DNA of 14,607 nucleotides from Rickettsiaceae bacterium (GTDB lineage: Bacteria > Pseudomonadota > Alphaproteobacteria > Rickettsiales > Rickettsiaceae), in assembly GCA_028372485.1 (NCBI GenBank), contig JAOMYS010000015.1, positions 1 through 14,607 of the forward strand, read 5' to 3'. The position numbers and the translations under genes were made by a program. Of this stretch, positions 7,553-14,607 are shown piece by piece. Position 1 is the first letter of the stretch; every line of letters starts with the position of its first letter. The notes beneath the pieces are model-generated. The model was not told the origin of the DNA. It made no database searches and was given only the letters and a program-made list of their open reading frames with translations.

Positions 7553-7587
7553 TCGCATGTCGATAATTATGTATAACGTGCGTGTTG

Positions 7588-7956
7588 ATGAAAAGGTTAG
7601 TAAATAACAAACTTCTCTTGTTGTCGCTTATGCTGCTTGTAAATAGCTATGCTCTTGCGAGTGAAATAGTAGAAGTTGATCTCTTTATTAAAGATCACAA
7701 ATTTACACCAGAAGAGCTGGAGCTACCAGAAGGTAAAAAGATCCGCATTACAGTGCATAATCAAGATCCAACAATTGAGGAATTTGAAAGTATTGATCTA
7801 AAGAGGGAAAAGATAATTTTTGGTAATTCAAAAGCAAGGGTTATACTTCCGCCATTAAAAGAAGGTGAATATAAATTTTTTGGTGAATTTCATGAAGACA
7901 CTGCTCAAGGAAAGATAATCGTAAAAAAGAATAAGGATAAAGATCAGGATGTTTAA
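7588..7956 (+). CDS. Periplasmic cupredoxin-like protein of an FTR1 iron-uptake pair
   Basis: The product has a Sec signal peptide (lysine/arginine start, leucine-rich core, cleavage likely after 'SYALA') and a single cupredoxin-like beta domain of about 95 residues. The domain shows 'IKDHKFTPEELELPEGKKI', 'EEFESIDLKREK' and 'GEYKFFGEFHEDTAQGKI', which I associate with small cupredoxin-domain proteins encoded next to FTR1 permeases. The mature part has no cysteine or methionine, so a classical type 1 copper site is absent; its three histidines and several acidic residues could bind metal in another way. The likely role is handing iron to, or oxidising it for, the permease. In-frame GTG (7582) and TTG (7585) codons precede the ATG chosen here, and no clear ribosome site separates them; the GTG start adds two residues. 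The stop overlaps the start of FTR1 by eight bases. Confidence 0.85.
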   Translation: MKRLVNNKLLLLSLMLLVNSYALASEIVEVDLFIKDHKFTPEELELPEGKKIRITVHNQDPTIEEFESIDLKREKIIFGNSKARVILPPLKEGEYKFFGEFHEDTAQGKIIVKKNKDKDQDV

Positions 7957-8770
7957 GATAGCGATAGTAGTATTTCGTGAATGTTTGGAGATAGCTTTTT
8001 TGCTTGGTGTAATTATTGCGGCAACGAATCCCATCAAAAATTCAAAGATATATATTATTCTTGGCTCAGTGCTTGGAGTTGCATGTGCGTCTGTGTTTGC
8101 TTTGTTTGCACGCTCTATAGTTGATAGTTTTGGTGGTATAGGGGATGAGCTTTTCAATGCTCTTGTTGTTTTATGTACTGCAATTTTGATTAGTTTTACT
8201 GTCGTGTGGATGCAAGGCTACACTAGCAGGATTAAACAAAATTTAGGAAAACTATCTGACAAAATTACTTCTGGAAATGCTAGTAAATTCATGCTTGTTC
8301 TAGTAGTCGCTATGACTATTTTGAGGGAAGGTGCTGAGATAATCCTTTTTGTTTATAGTATTGTTTCAACGGAGCATATAGATAGTACCAATTATATTTT
8401 AAGTCTTGGACTTGGGGGAGTGGCAGGATTAATCGCTGGTACTATCATTTATTTGGGTATTATGAATTTATCAGGGAAGTATATATTTAAGATTTCTACT
8501 ATTTTACTAATTTTAATTGCAGCAGGACTCGCTTCAAAAGCTGCTGGTATCTTGACATATAGTGGGATTTTAGAAGTTTATAATGACCAATTATGGGATA
8601 GTTCTTGGATTATATCTAACAATAGTATTGTTGGTAAGATATTGAATATCGCAATAGGGTATGATTCAAAACCGAATGCTATGCAAATTATTTTCTATTT
8701 TAGTACTATCATGCTTACCATTACTATGATGAAAATTAGATCAAAATTAACAGGTAAAGATCATGATTAA
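7949..8770 (+). CDS. FTR1-family high-affinity iron permease
   Basis: This is an inner-membrane permease of 273 residues with about seven hydrophobic segments. Two copies of the family's REXXE iron-binding motif are present: 'FRECLE' (Arg10-Glu14) in the first helix and 'LREGAE' (Arg126-Glu130) in a later one. A 'GDELFN' segment near 65-70 and a short charged loop at about 90-112 also fit the family. FTR1/EfeU permeases take up ferric iron, usually together with a periplasmic partner, here the cupredoxin-like protein just upstream. No full EfeO or EfeB gene is nearby. The ATG lies within the end of the cupredoxin gene, preceded by 'aagga' about 11 bases upstream. The stop overlaps the yciB start by eight bases, so the three genes are probably translated together. 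Confidence 0.92.
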   Translation: MFKIAIVVFRECLEIAFLLGVIIAATNPIKNSKIYIILGSVLGVACASVFALFARSIVDSFGGIGDELFNALVVLCTAILISFTVVWMQGYTSRIKQNLGKLSDKITSGNASKFMLVLVVAMTILREGAEIILFVYSIVSTEHIDSTNYILSLGLGGVAGLIAGTIIYLGIMNLSGKYIFKISTILLILIAAGLASKAAGILTYSGILEVYNDQLWDSSWIISNNSIVGKILNIAIGYDSKPNAMQIIFYFSTIMLTITMMKIRSKLTGKDHD

Positions 8771-9305
8771 GTTTTTTTCTGAAATCATGCCTTTAGTGGC
8801 GTTTTTTATTGGTTATAAAATGGGCGGAATCTTAAATGCTACGCTATATATGGTAGTGGCATCTGTTATTGCTATGGTTATCACCTATTTTTATGAGAGA
8901 AAGATTAATAAAATCAATCTAATTTCCACTATACTACTCATCATGTCTGCTGGTTTAACATTATTTAGTGGGAATTTGATTTTCATAAAAATGAAACCAA
9001 CAATTTTATATTGTCTCTTTGCTATTACATTCTTAATCACGAATTTCAAATGGAAGCCAGCTATACAATATGCTTTAGGTAGTGCAATCAAATTCAAAGA
9101 TGAAAAATGCTGGTATGTTTTAAATACACGTTTTATGTTCTTTTTTCTATTAATGGCATTCTTAAATGAACTTGTTTGGCGTAATTTTGATGAAAATGTT
9201 TGGGTGAATTTTAAGGTGTTTGGAGCAATGCCAATTACCTTAGTATTTACTATGTTACAAATACCGTTTATCATAAAAAATAAAGGGATGGAAGAAGCGT
9301 CTTAA
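8763..9305 (+). CDS. yciB: YciB/IspZ-family inner membrane protein (septation protein A)
   Basis: The 180-residue product has about five transmembrane helices and the family signatures 'PLVAFFIGYKM' near the N-terminus, 'LTLFSGNLIFIKMKPTILY' (about 64-82), 'LNELVWRNFDENVWVNFKVF' (about 134-154) and 'PITLVFTMLQIPFI'. YciB acts in cell-envelope and septum integrity in enterobacteria and interacts with division and elongation proteins; its biochemical role is unsettled. Length matches the family. It overlaps the permease gene by eight bases, which is an unusual partner for an iron transporter and may simply reflect operon packing. Fifty-one bases without an obvious promoter separate it from kdsD. 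Confidence 0.93.
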   Translation: MIKFFSEIMPLVAFFIGYKMGGILNATLYMVVASVIAMVITYFYERKINKINLISTILLIMSAGLTLFSGNLIFIKMKPTILYCLFAITFLITNFKWKPAIQYALGSAIKFKDEKCWYVLNTRFMFFFLLMAFLNELVWRNFDENVWVNFKVFGAMPITLVFTMLQIPFIIKNKGMEEAS

Positions 9306-9356
9306 ATTGTTCGTTTAGTCCTTACCCAAGTAAAGGAAATAATAAGTACTATATTT

Positions 9357-10304
9357 ATGAATCACTTAGTTGTAGCAAAAAAAGTCATTAGCAAAGAGTC
9401 TGAAGCCTTAGATATTTTATCACAAAATATACCTAAAGATTTTTCCTCGTTAATAGATTATATCTTGACCTTCAAAGGGCGAGTGATATTAATCGGTATG
9501 GGTAAGAGTGGCTATATAGCAAAGAAGATTGCTGCAAGTCTGGCATCCACTGGCACTCCTGCGTTTTTTATTCATCCAGGTGAGGCGAGCCACGGCGATC
9601 TCGGAATGATTACTGCTGAAGATTTAGTTGTGATGATTTCAAACTCTGGTGAAACAAAAGAGTTATTTGATACAATAAATTATTGTAAAAGGCACAATAT
9701 TAAGATTGCATCCATTACAATGAAAGAGGAATCTACACTTGCTACAAATAGCGATTTTTTGCTTCTTCTTCCAAAACAGAAAGAGTCTTCTACCATATCC
9801 GCTCCAACTACTTCTGCGTTAATGACATTATCTCTTGGAGATGCAATTGTGACTACTCTTCACGAAGCTAAGGGATTTACCAAAGATGATTTCTTACAAT
9901 TTCACCCAGGCGGAAAGATTGGTGCTAACTTACTCAAGGTTGAAGAAATTATGAGGACTAGAGATAAACTACCATCGATCTTTGAGTCCACTTCCTTTTC
10001 TGATGCTATTGTGGTGATGACGGAGAAATGCTTAGGTTGCGCCATTGTAACTAACGCAGAAAATAATATAGTCGGGATAATCACAGATGGGGATTTAAGA
10101 CGTCATATAAAGGATGATTTGAATAATATCAGTGCTAGTGATGTAATGACAAAAAATCCACAAACTATTAACTCAGACTCTCTGGCAACAAAGGCATTAT
10201 TTATTATGAATGATAAAGGTGTGACAACACTGCCCGTTATAGAGGATAATAAATTAGTTGGCGCAATACATATTCATGACGTATTAAAATCTGGTATTGG
10301 TTAG
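9357..10304 (+). CDS. kdsD: Arabinose-5-phosphate isomerase (KdsD/KpsF family)
   Basis: This cytoplasmic enzyme converts ribulose 5-phosphate into arabinose 5-phosphate, the first step toward Kdo, the inner-core sugar of LPS. The 315-residue product has an N-terminal sugar isomerase (SIS) domain with 'VILIGMGKSGYIAKKIAASL', 'HPGEASHGDLGMI' and 'ISNSGETKEL', then two CBS domains, the first from about residue 200 ('MRTRDKLPSIF') with 'GIITDGDLRRHI', and the second from about 262 ('SDVMTKNPQTI') ending 'GAIHIHDVLKSGIG'. Order and length match the family. The ATG at 9357 has no well-placed ribosome site ('aaagga' is too far upstream), but the N-terminus aligns with relatives from memory. Its stop codon is directly followed by the lptC start, and the neighbours support an LPS role. 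Confidence 0.95.
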   Translation: MNHLVVAKKVISKESEALDILSQNIPKDFSSLIDYILTFKGRVILIGMGKSGYIAKKIAASLASTGTPAFFIHPGEASHGDLGMITAEDLVVMISNSGETKELFDTINYCKRHNIKIASITMKEESTLATNSDFLLLLPKQKESSTISAPTTSALMTLSLGDAIVTTLHEAKGFTKDDFLQFHPGGKIGANLLKVEEIMRTRDKLPSIFESTSFSDAIVVMTEKCLGCAIVTNAENNIVGIITDGDLRRHIKDDLNNISASDVMTKNPQTINSDSLATKALFIMNDKGVTTLPVIEDNKLVGAIHIHDVLKSGIG

Positions 10305-10892
10305 ATGGGAGATTTTACGCAATATAGGAAGCGTATCAAATTATTGAAGTATGCACTACTTGCTGCATCTCTTGTGATTTTTTCTTTAGTTCTTTTTTTC
10401 TTATATAGCAAGAATTCTTCGCCTGAAGATGTATCACCAATAAAAAAGCGCAACAAATCATCAAAGGAGTATAGTTTAAATATAAATAATTCTGTTTTTG
10501 AAGGTATAACTGCTGACTTAGTGCCTTATAGAATATTCGCTAATGACATTATTAAAGATAAGTCCGATAAGTATATTTTAAACATTGTACAAGGCAAATA
10601 CTTTCTTCCAGATGGAGATTTATCTATTAAATCAAATGGCGCAGTATTAGATGAAGAAAAGAAATTGGTGATATTAAGCAAAGATGTTGTTTTTGTACTA
10701 AATGATGCTACCTTAAAATGCGCCCAGCTCAGCTTTAACCTTGATACTCAAGAAGCTTACACTAATACGGGTGTACGAGTTGATTTCAATCAATCTAATA
10801 TAAGGGCAGATAGCTTTAAAACTGAAGATGCTAATAATATTATAGAATTTCAAGGTAATGTTAAATCAAGTTTTGATATAAAAAATGAATAG
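10305..10892 (+). CDS. lptC: LPS export protein LptC
   Basis: LptC is the bitopic inner-membrane protein that receives LPS from the LptBFG transporter and passes it to LptA. The 195-residue product has one N-terminal membrane anchor (about 15-34, 'YALLAASLVIFSLVLFFLY') after a basic start, then a periplasmic beta-jellyroll domain with 'YRIFANDIIKD' and 'LNIVQGKYFLPDGDLSI' as recognisable family-like strands. Sequence conservation in this family is low, so the call relies on length, topology and position between kdsD and lptA. The ATG abuts the kdsD stop with no gap, and the stop overlaps lptA by eight bases, which suggests coupled translation. Confidence 0.88.
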   Translation: MGDFTQYRKRIKLLKYALLAASLVIFSLVLFFLYSKNSSPEDVSPIKKRNKSSKEYSLNINNSVFEGITADLVPYRIFANDIIKDKSDKYILNIVQGKYFLPDGDLSIKSNGAVLDEEKKLVILSKDVVFVLNDATLKCAQLSFNLDTQEAYTNTGVRVDFNQSNIRADSFKTEDANNIIEFQGNVKSSFDIKNE

Positions 10893-11325
10893 GATCTTTA
10901 TATTTCGTATATTTATTATTTGTTTGGTATGTATTTATTCTACATATTCATATGCTGGTAGACTAAATATCAGTTCTGATAGCTTGCGTATGCAGAATGA
11001 CAATATGAGCGCAACTTTTTTAGGTAATGTAAAATTAGTTTTCAATAATTTTGAATTGATCACTGATAGATTAATTGTTTTTTATAGTAATTCTTCTGAT
11101 AAGAAGGAGATAGAGAAAATAGTAATTCCTGTAAGTCTGAAAGCTATAAATATGTGCTATGAAGAGATAGTTACTGCAGATAGTGGCGAGTTTGATAATT
11201 CAACAAAGAAGCTAACATTAGAAAAAAATGTTAGAATATTGAGGGATGGCAATACACTTGTGACTGATAAGGTAGTATATTCGTCTTACTTACAAAAAAT
11301 ACAACAAGAAGACAATGCAAAATAA
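10885..11325 (+). CDS. lptA: Periplasmic LPS-bridge protein LptA (OstA-like)
   Basis: LptA forms the periplasmic bridge that carries LPS from LptC to the outer-membrane LptD. The 146-residue product has a signal peptide (about 1-24, cleavage likely after 'SYA') and an OstA-like domain: 'LNISSDSLRMQNDNMSATFLG' is split between the first strands, followed by 'NVKLVFNNFELITDRLIVFY', then 'ADSGEFDNSTKKLTLEKNVRI' and 'DGNTLVTDKVVYSS', the usual pattern of repeated beta turns. It is a little shorter than the Escherichia coli protein. It overlaps lptC at the start and lptB by 11 bases at the end. Confidence 0.9.
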   Translation: MNRIFIFRIFIICLVCIYSTYSYAGRLNISSDSLRMQNDNMSATFLGNVKLVFNNFELITDRLIVFYSNSSDKKEIEKIVIPVSLKAINMCYEEIVTADSGEFDNSTKKLTLEKNVRILRDGNTLVTDKVVYSSYLQKIQQEDNAK

Positions 11326-12052
11326 ATTAGTTGTTCAGAACATATTCAAATCCTACGACAAAAGGCATGTTTTACGAGACATTAATTGTCATTTGACGCA
11401 AGGTGAAATAGTGGGGTTATTTGGGCCAAACGGGGCAGGTAAAACAACTCTATTTAGTATCATTATAGGTCTTATCAAGACTGATCTTGGAAAATTACTG
11501 TTAAATGACCAAGATATTACAGGGCTTCCTATGTATTTAAGATCGCGCCTTGGCTTTGGTTATTTGCCGCAAGAGTCATCAATATTTCGTGGTTTAAGCG
11601 TATCTGATAACATAAAAGCCGTTTTAGAGATTGTTCATAGCGACAAAAAAAAGATTGAAGAAAAGACGGGAGAGTTGCTAGACGAATTCTCTATTACACA
11701 TTTAAAAGACAACCTTGCAACAACGCTTTCTGGGGGAGAAAGGAGAAGACTAGAAATTGCAAGGACTCTTGCTACAGAACCCAGCTTCATATTGCTTGAT
11801 GAACCGCTTGCAGGGATTGATCCAATAGCAATTAGGGATATAAAGCAATTAGTAAAGCATCTAAAGAAGCGCAATATAGGCGTTTTGATTACCGATCATA
11901 ACGTGCGTGACACTCTAGATATCGTAGACAGAGCTTATGTGATATATGATGGAAAAGTATTAATTGAAGGAACTCCGAAAGATATTATAAGCAGTTCAGA
12001 GGTTAGAGAGGTTTATCTGGGTCAGACATTCTTGGGTGAAAGGAGTCAATGA
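11315..12052 (+). CDS. lptB: LPS export ABC transporter ATP-binding protein LptB
   Basis: LptB is the cytoplasmic ATPase that powers LPS extraction by LptFG. The 245-residue product has every ABC ATPase element: Walker A 'GPNGAGKTT' (37-45), Q-loop 'GYLPQESSIF' with Gln86, signature 'LSGGERRRLEIAR' (138-150), Walker B 'FILLDEPLAGIDP' (158-170) with catalytic Glu163, and the H-loop 'ITDHNVRDTL' with His195. The 'YLPQE.SIFR' and 'DHNVR.TL' wording is typical of LptB rather than of other ABC ATPases. Its partners LptF and LptG are not in this window. The start overlaps lptA by 11 bases and the stop overlaps ctaG by four (ATGA). Confidence 0.96.
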   Translation: MQNKLVVQNIFKSYDKRHVLRDINCHLTQGEIVGLFGPNGAGKTTLFSIIIGLIKTDLGKLLLNDQDITGLPMYLRSRLGFGYLPQESSIFRGLSVSDNIKAVLEIVHSDKKKIEEKTGELLDEFSITHLKDNLATTLSGGERRRLEIARTLATEPSFILLDEPLAGIDPIAIRDIKQLVKHLKKRNIGVLITDHNVRDTLDIVDRAYVIYDGKVLIEGTPKDIISSSEVREVYLGQTFLGERSQ

Positions 12053-12591
12053 ACACTAGCAAAAGTTCATCTAACAAGAATATAGCCCTATCTCTTGTAG
12101 CTTTGCTTATAAGTATGGCTCTACTTACCCTTGCATCTGTTCCTATATATAATCTTTTTTGTAAAGCTACAGGTTATGGCGGCACGACTCAAAGAGCTAA
12201 TCCTTATGTAAAAATTACCAAAGGCACAAGAAAGATTAAGGTTGAGTTTGACGCTAATGTAGATAAAAAACTACCTTGGCGTTTTATACCAAAGCACCGT
12301 AGCGCTAGTGTAATTACTGGTGAAACTACATTAATATTTTATGAGTCTGAAAATTTGAGTGATCACGATATAATAGGCACTTCTATATATAATGTTACTC
12401 CACTTAAGGCGGGAAAATATTTCGTTAAGGTTCACTGTTTTTGCTTTGAAGAGCAGCTATTAAAAGCCCGGCAGAAGCTTCTAATGCCAGTATCATTTTT
12501 CATAGATCCAGAAATTGAGAATGATCCCGAAATGCAAGATGTAGACAGAATTACATTATCTTATAGCTTCTTTAAGGTAAAAGATTTGTAG
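12049..12591 (+). CDS. ctaG: Cytochrome c oxidase assembly protein CtaG/Cox11
   Basis: Cox11 delivers copper to the CuB site of subunit I of aa3-type cytochrome c oxidase. The 180-residue product has one N-terminal membrane anchor (about 11-32), then a periplasmic copper-binding domain. Key features are 'VPIYNLFCKATGYGGTTQ' with Cys38, and the copper motif 'CFCF' at 130-133 (Cys130 and Cys132) within 'KVHCFCFEEQ'. The late motif 'MPVSFFIDPEI' is also standard, so all expected metal ligands are present. The gene starts in a four-base overlap with lptB. Its place at the end of an LPS operon probably reflects shared transcription rather than shared function. In many alphaproteobacteria ctaG sits with cox genes instead. 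Confidence 0.96.
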   Translation: MNTSKSSSNKNIALSLVALLISMALLTLASVPIYNLFCKATGYGGTTQRANPYVKITKGTRKIKVEFDANVDKKLPWRFIPKHRSASVITGETTLIFYESENLSDHDIIGTSIYNVTPLKAGKYFVKVHCFCFEEQLLKARQKLLMPVSFFIDPEIENDPEMQDVDRITLSYSFFKVKDL

Positions 12592-12644
12592 TCCTTGCAG
12601 CATTGTAGCAGATTAACGGAATGACAATAGAGACAAAATGAAAA

Positions 12645-12675
12645 AAGGCTAAGATGGTTTATACATCTTAGCCTT
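12645..12675. terminator. Terminator hairpin between ctaG and the flagellin gene
   Basis: Bases 12645-12656 pair perfectly with 12664-12675 (12 bp, core 'ggctaagatg'), with a seven-base loop. On the minus strand the stem is followed by a run of Ts (12644-12641), a classic intrinsic terminator for the flagellin gene that ends at 12720. On the plus strand the tail 'aatatttt' is weaker but could end the long operon that finishes with ctaG. Confidence 0.8.
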
Positions 12676-12719
12676 AATATTTTAAAGAATAGATTGATAA
12701 AACAAATTACCTTTACTAG

Positions 12720-14607
12720 TTATCTAGCAAGAGAATCAAGCATTTGTTTTACTGCATCTGAGATTTTATTAGCGCCTTGAAGCACACTAATTGCAGATGT
12801 TATCTTTTTCACAGATTCATTATATTCTTGAGGAGCAAGAACATAGTCTGTGTTAAGATAAGAGTCAGCAGATTTCTGAGTTACATCAGTTGTAGCTCTA
12901 AGAGCATCTGCAGCTTCAATCACGCTAGATCTTTGGTTTGAGATGTTTGCCTGTTCTCCACGAATGATATTCAGCGCTGAGTTAATCACATCTTGAGAAA
13001 GACTACGTCCTTCTGTAGTGGTTAGATCAGTTGCTTGATTATCAGCAAGAATTGCAACAAGTTCAGCTCTAACTGGTGCATCTGCTATTGCTGTCGCAAG
13101 ATCTGCATTTGTAACATTCATTATGTTTACAGGATCAACAGGAAGAGCATTTTCAAATGTATTATTATACAGAGATGCTCTATATAATGCTTCAGCAACA
13201 TCACCAAGTTTATTAGCTTCTGCTATAACATTTGCGTTACCTCTAATATCTGGCTCTAAAGCATCATTAACAGCTGTACGCATAGCGGCATCACTAACAC
13301 CTTGTTGAGCAAAACCATCAACAGAAGCGGTAACAACATCAGCATCAGCTGCATTATCTATTAGTGCAAATATAGCAGCGCCTGCAATACCTGCGAAATT
13401 ACCAGCTACGTTAAGAGCTGTTACGTCAGTAACTATCTTAGCAGCAACGGCTGGAGCATCAGCATCACCAGTAGCAACAGTACCATTATCAATAGCAGCT
13501 CTAATATCTGTTATTGCAGTATCAATAGCAGCACCGGCTGCAGCAGCTTTAACAGCAGCAGCGATTACATCAGTAGTCGCGCCAGGATTTTGTGCTATCG
13601 CAAGATCAACAGCTTCAGCGATTGCACCTGCTGCATCAAGTCTTATATCATCATTAGTCTGTATTGTAGCACTTAAAGTACTAGCATCAGCTGCAACTAA
13701 AGCACCACCATTTGCGCTCACTGCAGTTGCAATAACGGCATTTGTTGCCTGCATTGCATTCATAAATTCTGCTTGTGCATCAGCACCAGCAGCAGCTGGA
13801 ACAGCAGGTACTGCATCAATTGCAACATCAATTGCGTTACCAATAGCTAAAATTGTATCACCCGCTTGTATACCCTCAGAGATAGCAGTTTTAGCCGCAG
13901 TGACTATTGCTGCTTCTGCTGGATCACCAGATATAGATGCTATATTTCTGAACATTTCGTCAAAGCGAGCTGCTATTGCATTTGCAGTAGGAATATTAGC
14001 TTGTTCTACGATTTTAGAATTAAGAATAGGAACAAGTTTCTCATCAGCGATACGAATGAAAGAGGTGTTACCATCACGAACAGCAGTAATAGCATCAGCA
14101 AGGTTTTGAGCGGTAAGGTCAGCAGCTGCTTCTTGAGTGAAGTTAGTTCTAGAAGTTACAGCAGCATCTAATTTTTCTTGAGTATCAAATTTATCACCAC
14201 CGATTCTACCTAGTTTTCCACCAATATATTCATTTAGTGATTCACTAGCACCAATTCTCATAAGTTTCCCGTCGCTGATATCAGCAACTCTAACGGAGAA
14301 TTTATCTGCTATTGATAGACCAACTTGAACATCTACTTTTTTAGCACCACCAGAAAGAAGTGATTTACCATCAAAATCTGCAGTTCTGATCATGAGATCA
14401 ACTTGAGCTTTTTTATCATCTAAGTTTTTCTGTAGAACAGTTAGTTTATCTTGAGATATTGCGCCAGCACTACCAACAGTTTTTTGTGCTTCTTGTAATG
14501 ACAGAGCAACAGTTTTTAGGTATTCATCAGTAATTGTAAGCATATTAATACTATATGCAGTTTTTTGCGCTACTGCGCCAAGAACAATTTCTGAATCTCT
14601 CAGGGAG
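12720..14607 (-). CDS. Flagellin-family protein, N-terminus beyond the window
   Basis: The frame runs open to the window edge, so the 628 visible residues lack the true N-terminus; the Met at 14543 is internal. The first part resembles the conserved flagellin helices: 'LRDSEIVLGAVAQKTAYSIN', then 'VDLMIRTADFDGKSLLSGG' and 'VDVQVGLSIADKF', which match the 'T.FNGKKLL.G' and 'QVG' pattern of the family. The end ('NIIRGEQANISNQRSSV', then about 70 helical residues closing 'AVKQMLDSLAR') fits the C-terminal helices. The centre, roughly 370 residues, is very rich in Ala, Ile, Asp and Val with few lysines, and would be the surface-exposed variable region. No cysteine or tryptophan is visible, usual for flagellins. 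Flagellin subunits form the flagellar filament after type III export. A related surface or hook-associated protein is possible. GC is visibly higher than in neighbouring genes. A terminator lies just downstream. Confidence 0.78.
   Translation of the reverse strand, partial: SLRDSEIVLGAVAQKTAYSINMLTITDEYLKTVALSLQEAQKTVGSAGAISQDKLTVLQKNLDDKKAQVDLMIRTADFDGKSLLSGGAKKVDVQVGLSIADKFSVRVADISDGKLMRIGASESLNEYIGGKLGRIGGDKFDTQEKLDAAVTSRTNFTQEAAADLTAQNLADAITAVRDGNTSFIRIADEKLVPILNSKIVEQANIPTANAIAARFDEMFRNIASISGDPAEAAIVTAAKTAISEGIQAGDTILAIGNAIDVAIDAVPAVPAAAGADAQAEFMNAMQATNAVIATAVSANGGALVAADASTLSATIQTNDDIRLDAAGAIAEAVDLAIAQNPGATTDVIAAAVKAAAAGAAIDTAITDIRAAIDNGTVATGDADAPAVAAKIVTDVTALNVAGNFAGIAGAAIFALIDNAADADVVTASVDGFAQQGVSDAAMRTAVNDALEPDIRGNANVIAEANKLGDVAEALYRASLYNNTFENALPVDPVNIMNVTNADLATAIADAPVRAELVAILADNQATDLTTTEGRSLSQDVINSALNIIRGEQANISNQRSSVIEAADALRATTDVTQKSADSYLNTDYVLAPQEYNESVKKITSAISVLQGANKISDAVKQMLDSLAR

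Noticed and set aside
7855..9274. Minus-strand frames at 7855-8157 and 8891-9274
   Set aside because: They oppose the cupredoxin, FTR1 and yciB genes, whose motifs are clear, and they match no family.
13300..13900. Possible repeat array or CRISPR in the GC-richer tract
   Set aside because: The similarity is only recurring alanine codons in one reading frame; there are no equal-length spacers and no exact repeated unit.
13866..14171. Plus-strand frames inside the flagellin gene
   Set aside because: They are shadows of the long alanine-rich coding frame on the other strand.
14541..14543. Met codon as the start of the flagellin gene
   Set aside because: The frame stays open for 21 more codons to the window edge, and the residues there ('LRDSEIVLGAVAQKTAYSIN') look like conserved flagellin helix, so the start lies outside.
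1..14607. tRNA, rRNA, insertion sequence or phage genes
   Set aside because: I saw no cloverleaf-like segments, transposase motifs, terminal inverted repeats or integrase signatures on either strand.

Overview
The window is AT-rich bacterial DNA with a gene set that points to an alphaproteobacterium, most plausibly a flagellated member of the Rickettsiales (for example a Midichloriaceae-like intracellular bacterium). The pointers are low GC, a Cox11-type cytochrome oxidase assembly gene directly after an LPS-export cluster, retained LPS genes, a long coiled-coil protein without recognisable homologs, and a flagellin-type gene. The lineage is an inference from gene content; no rRNA or tRNA is present to test it.

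Layout. (1) 1-805: about 160 bases with no supported gene, then two small plus-strand ORFs (164-454 TPR-like, 533-775 lysine-rich). They share one reading frame and are separated by a single TAA, so they may be one broken gene. A perfect 15-bp hairpin (769-805) closes this unit. (2) 818-4957, minus strand: a compact peroxiredoxin - dprA - topA operon (gaps of 18 and 24 bases) with a plausible promoter near 5056-5084. (3) 4958-5236: divergent intergenic region. (4) 5237-7501: a 754-residue, highly charged coiled-coil protein with a duplicated module of about 70 residues and a possible third, divergent copy; this is the main unexplained gene and an effector candidate. (5) 7547-12591, plus strand: a tightly packed run of eight genes, cupredoxin-like periplasmic protein, FTR1 iron permease, YciB, KdsD, LptC, LptA, LptB and CtaG/Cox11, almost all overlapping or abutting, preceded by a TATAAT promoter. 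(6) 12645-12675: a terminator hairpin between converging genes. (7) 12720-14607, minus strand: most of a flagellin-family protein with a very alanine-rich centre, cut by the right edge of the window.

How the parts fit: the cupredoxin and FTR1 genes encode a likely iron-uptake pair. KdsD makes the precursor of Kdo, and LptC, LptA and LptB are the inner-membrane and periplasmic parts of the LPS export bridge, so the cell very probably makes LPS. CtaG implies a copper cytochrome c oxidase. The prx-dprA-topA operon joins peroxide defence with DNA processing and supercoiling. No CRISPR, insertion sequence, phage or RNA gene was recognised.
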